Both the position numbers and the translations under genes were made by a program. The notes under the pieces were generated by a model. It worked only from the letters and a program-made list of their open reading frames with translations, had not been told where the DNA came from and searched no databases. A stretch of 64,000 nt of DNA. Source: Ianthella basta (Eukaryota > Porifera > Demospongiae > Verongiida > Ianthellidae). This document shows, piece after piece, positions 63,704-64,000 of the stretch (position 1 is its first letter; every line of letters starts with the position of its first letter). Location: NCBI GenBank assembly GCA_964019415.1, contig OZ025888.1:4040536-4104535 (forward strand), written 5' to 3'.

Positions 63704-64000
63704 ATGCTCAAGATTAAACCGAGATTCTTTGTACTTCTCCTTCAGCTGTTAACTCTGACATTCTCGGATGACAGTAGCAGTTGTGTAGACAACTATCTGG
63801 ACTTTGAGGAGCAGACCTTTGGCAACAACAGTGAGAACAGGCTAAAGCTGTATGAAGCTTTCTATCCTCCCAATGATCACTTGCCATACTCAGTGGTAGT
63901 GACCTACCAGGCTGTGCTTCCCAATGGAACTAGAGTCAATATCACTACTGATTCCTCCTGCCACAACAGACAAGTGTGGCTGTGGCTGTCTTCTCCGATA
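63704..64000 (+). CDS. Receptor-like array copy 9, partial (cut by window end)
   Basis: The first 99 codons of exon 1 are open to the window edge. They are almost identical to copy 6 (MLKIKPRFFVLLLQLLTLT, DSSCHNRQVWLWLSSP), as is the 5' flank. The array therefore continues beyond the window. Confidence 0.85.
   Translation, partial: MLKIKPRFFVLLLQLLTLTFSDDSSSCVDNYLDFEEQTFGNNSENRLKLYEAFYPPNDHLPYSVVVTYQAVLPNGTRVNITTDSSCHNRQVWLWLSSPI

Overview
Eukaryotic nuclear DNA from an animal. A compact, intron-rich, ciliated early-branching metazoan such as a sponge would fit, but that is inference: the genes are metazoan in type, introns are short, divergent neighbours sit 100-250 bp apart, and the rest is (CA/GT)n, TACGTA-rich spacer and small transposons. 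No rRNA, tRNA, CRISPR or prokaryotic features were seen.

Left part (1-10.4 kb) holds three conserved housekeeping genes, each rebuilt from exons: AKR1A1 on the minus strand (aldehyde reductase, 4 exons, 323 aa), VBP1/prefoldin subunit 3 on the plus strand (6 exons, 189 aa) and CHMP2B/ESCRT-III on the minus strand (8 exons, 209 aa). AKR1A1 and VBP1 are divergent with 102 bp between start codons. CHMP2B is divergent from the next gene with 235 bp between start codons.

Middle part (10.4-33.9 kb) is one very large plus-strand gene of about 31 exons and 3,030 codons. It encodes a dynein heavy chain with a degenerate AAA1 site, most like DNHD1. Its AAA2 and AAA3 P-loops are intact. Recognisable exons stop inside AAA3, so the 3' third is missing from this window. 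Its introns carry a MULE-type MITE with a 9-bp target duplication, Tigger-type MITEs, an 11-bp minisatellite, a 36-bp palindrome and a perfect 101-bp inverted repeat containing a hammerhead-ribozyme-like core.

Right part (35.3-64 kb) is a plus-strand tandem array of nine copies (the last cut by the window end), plus several relics, of a two-exon gene family I do not recognise. Exon 1 (always 149 codons) encodes a signal peptide and a Cys-containing, N-glycosylated ectodomain. A phase-0 intron of about 97 nt follows. Exon 2 encodes about seven membrane segments and a short tail. Copies 3, 4, 6 and 8 are intact, copy 2 has an in-frame deletion, copies 1, 5 and 7 are broken, and copy 9 is partial. 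The array grew by duplication of larger units that contain gene relics and datable transposon insertions. It is the best candidate here for an undescribed system: a lineage-specific, receptor-like, fast-turnover family.
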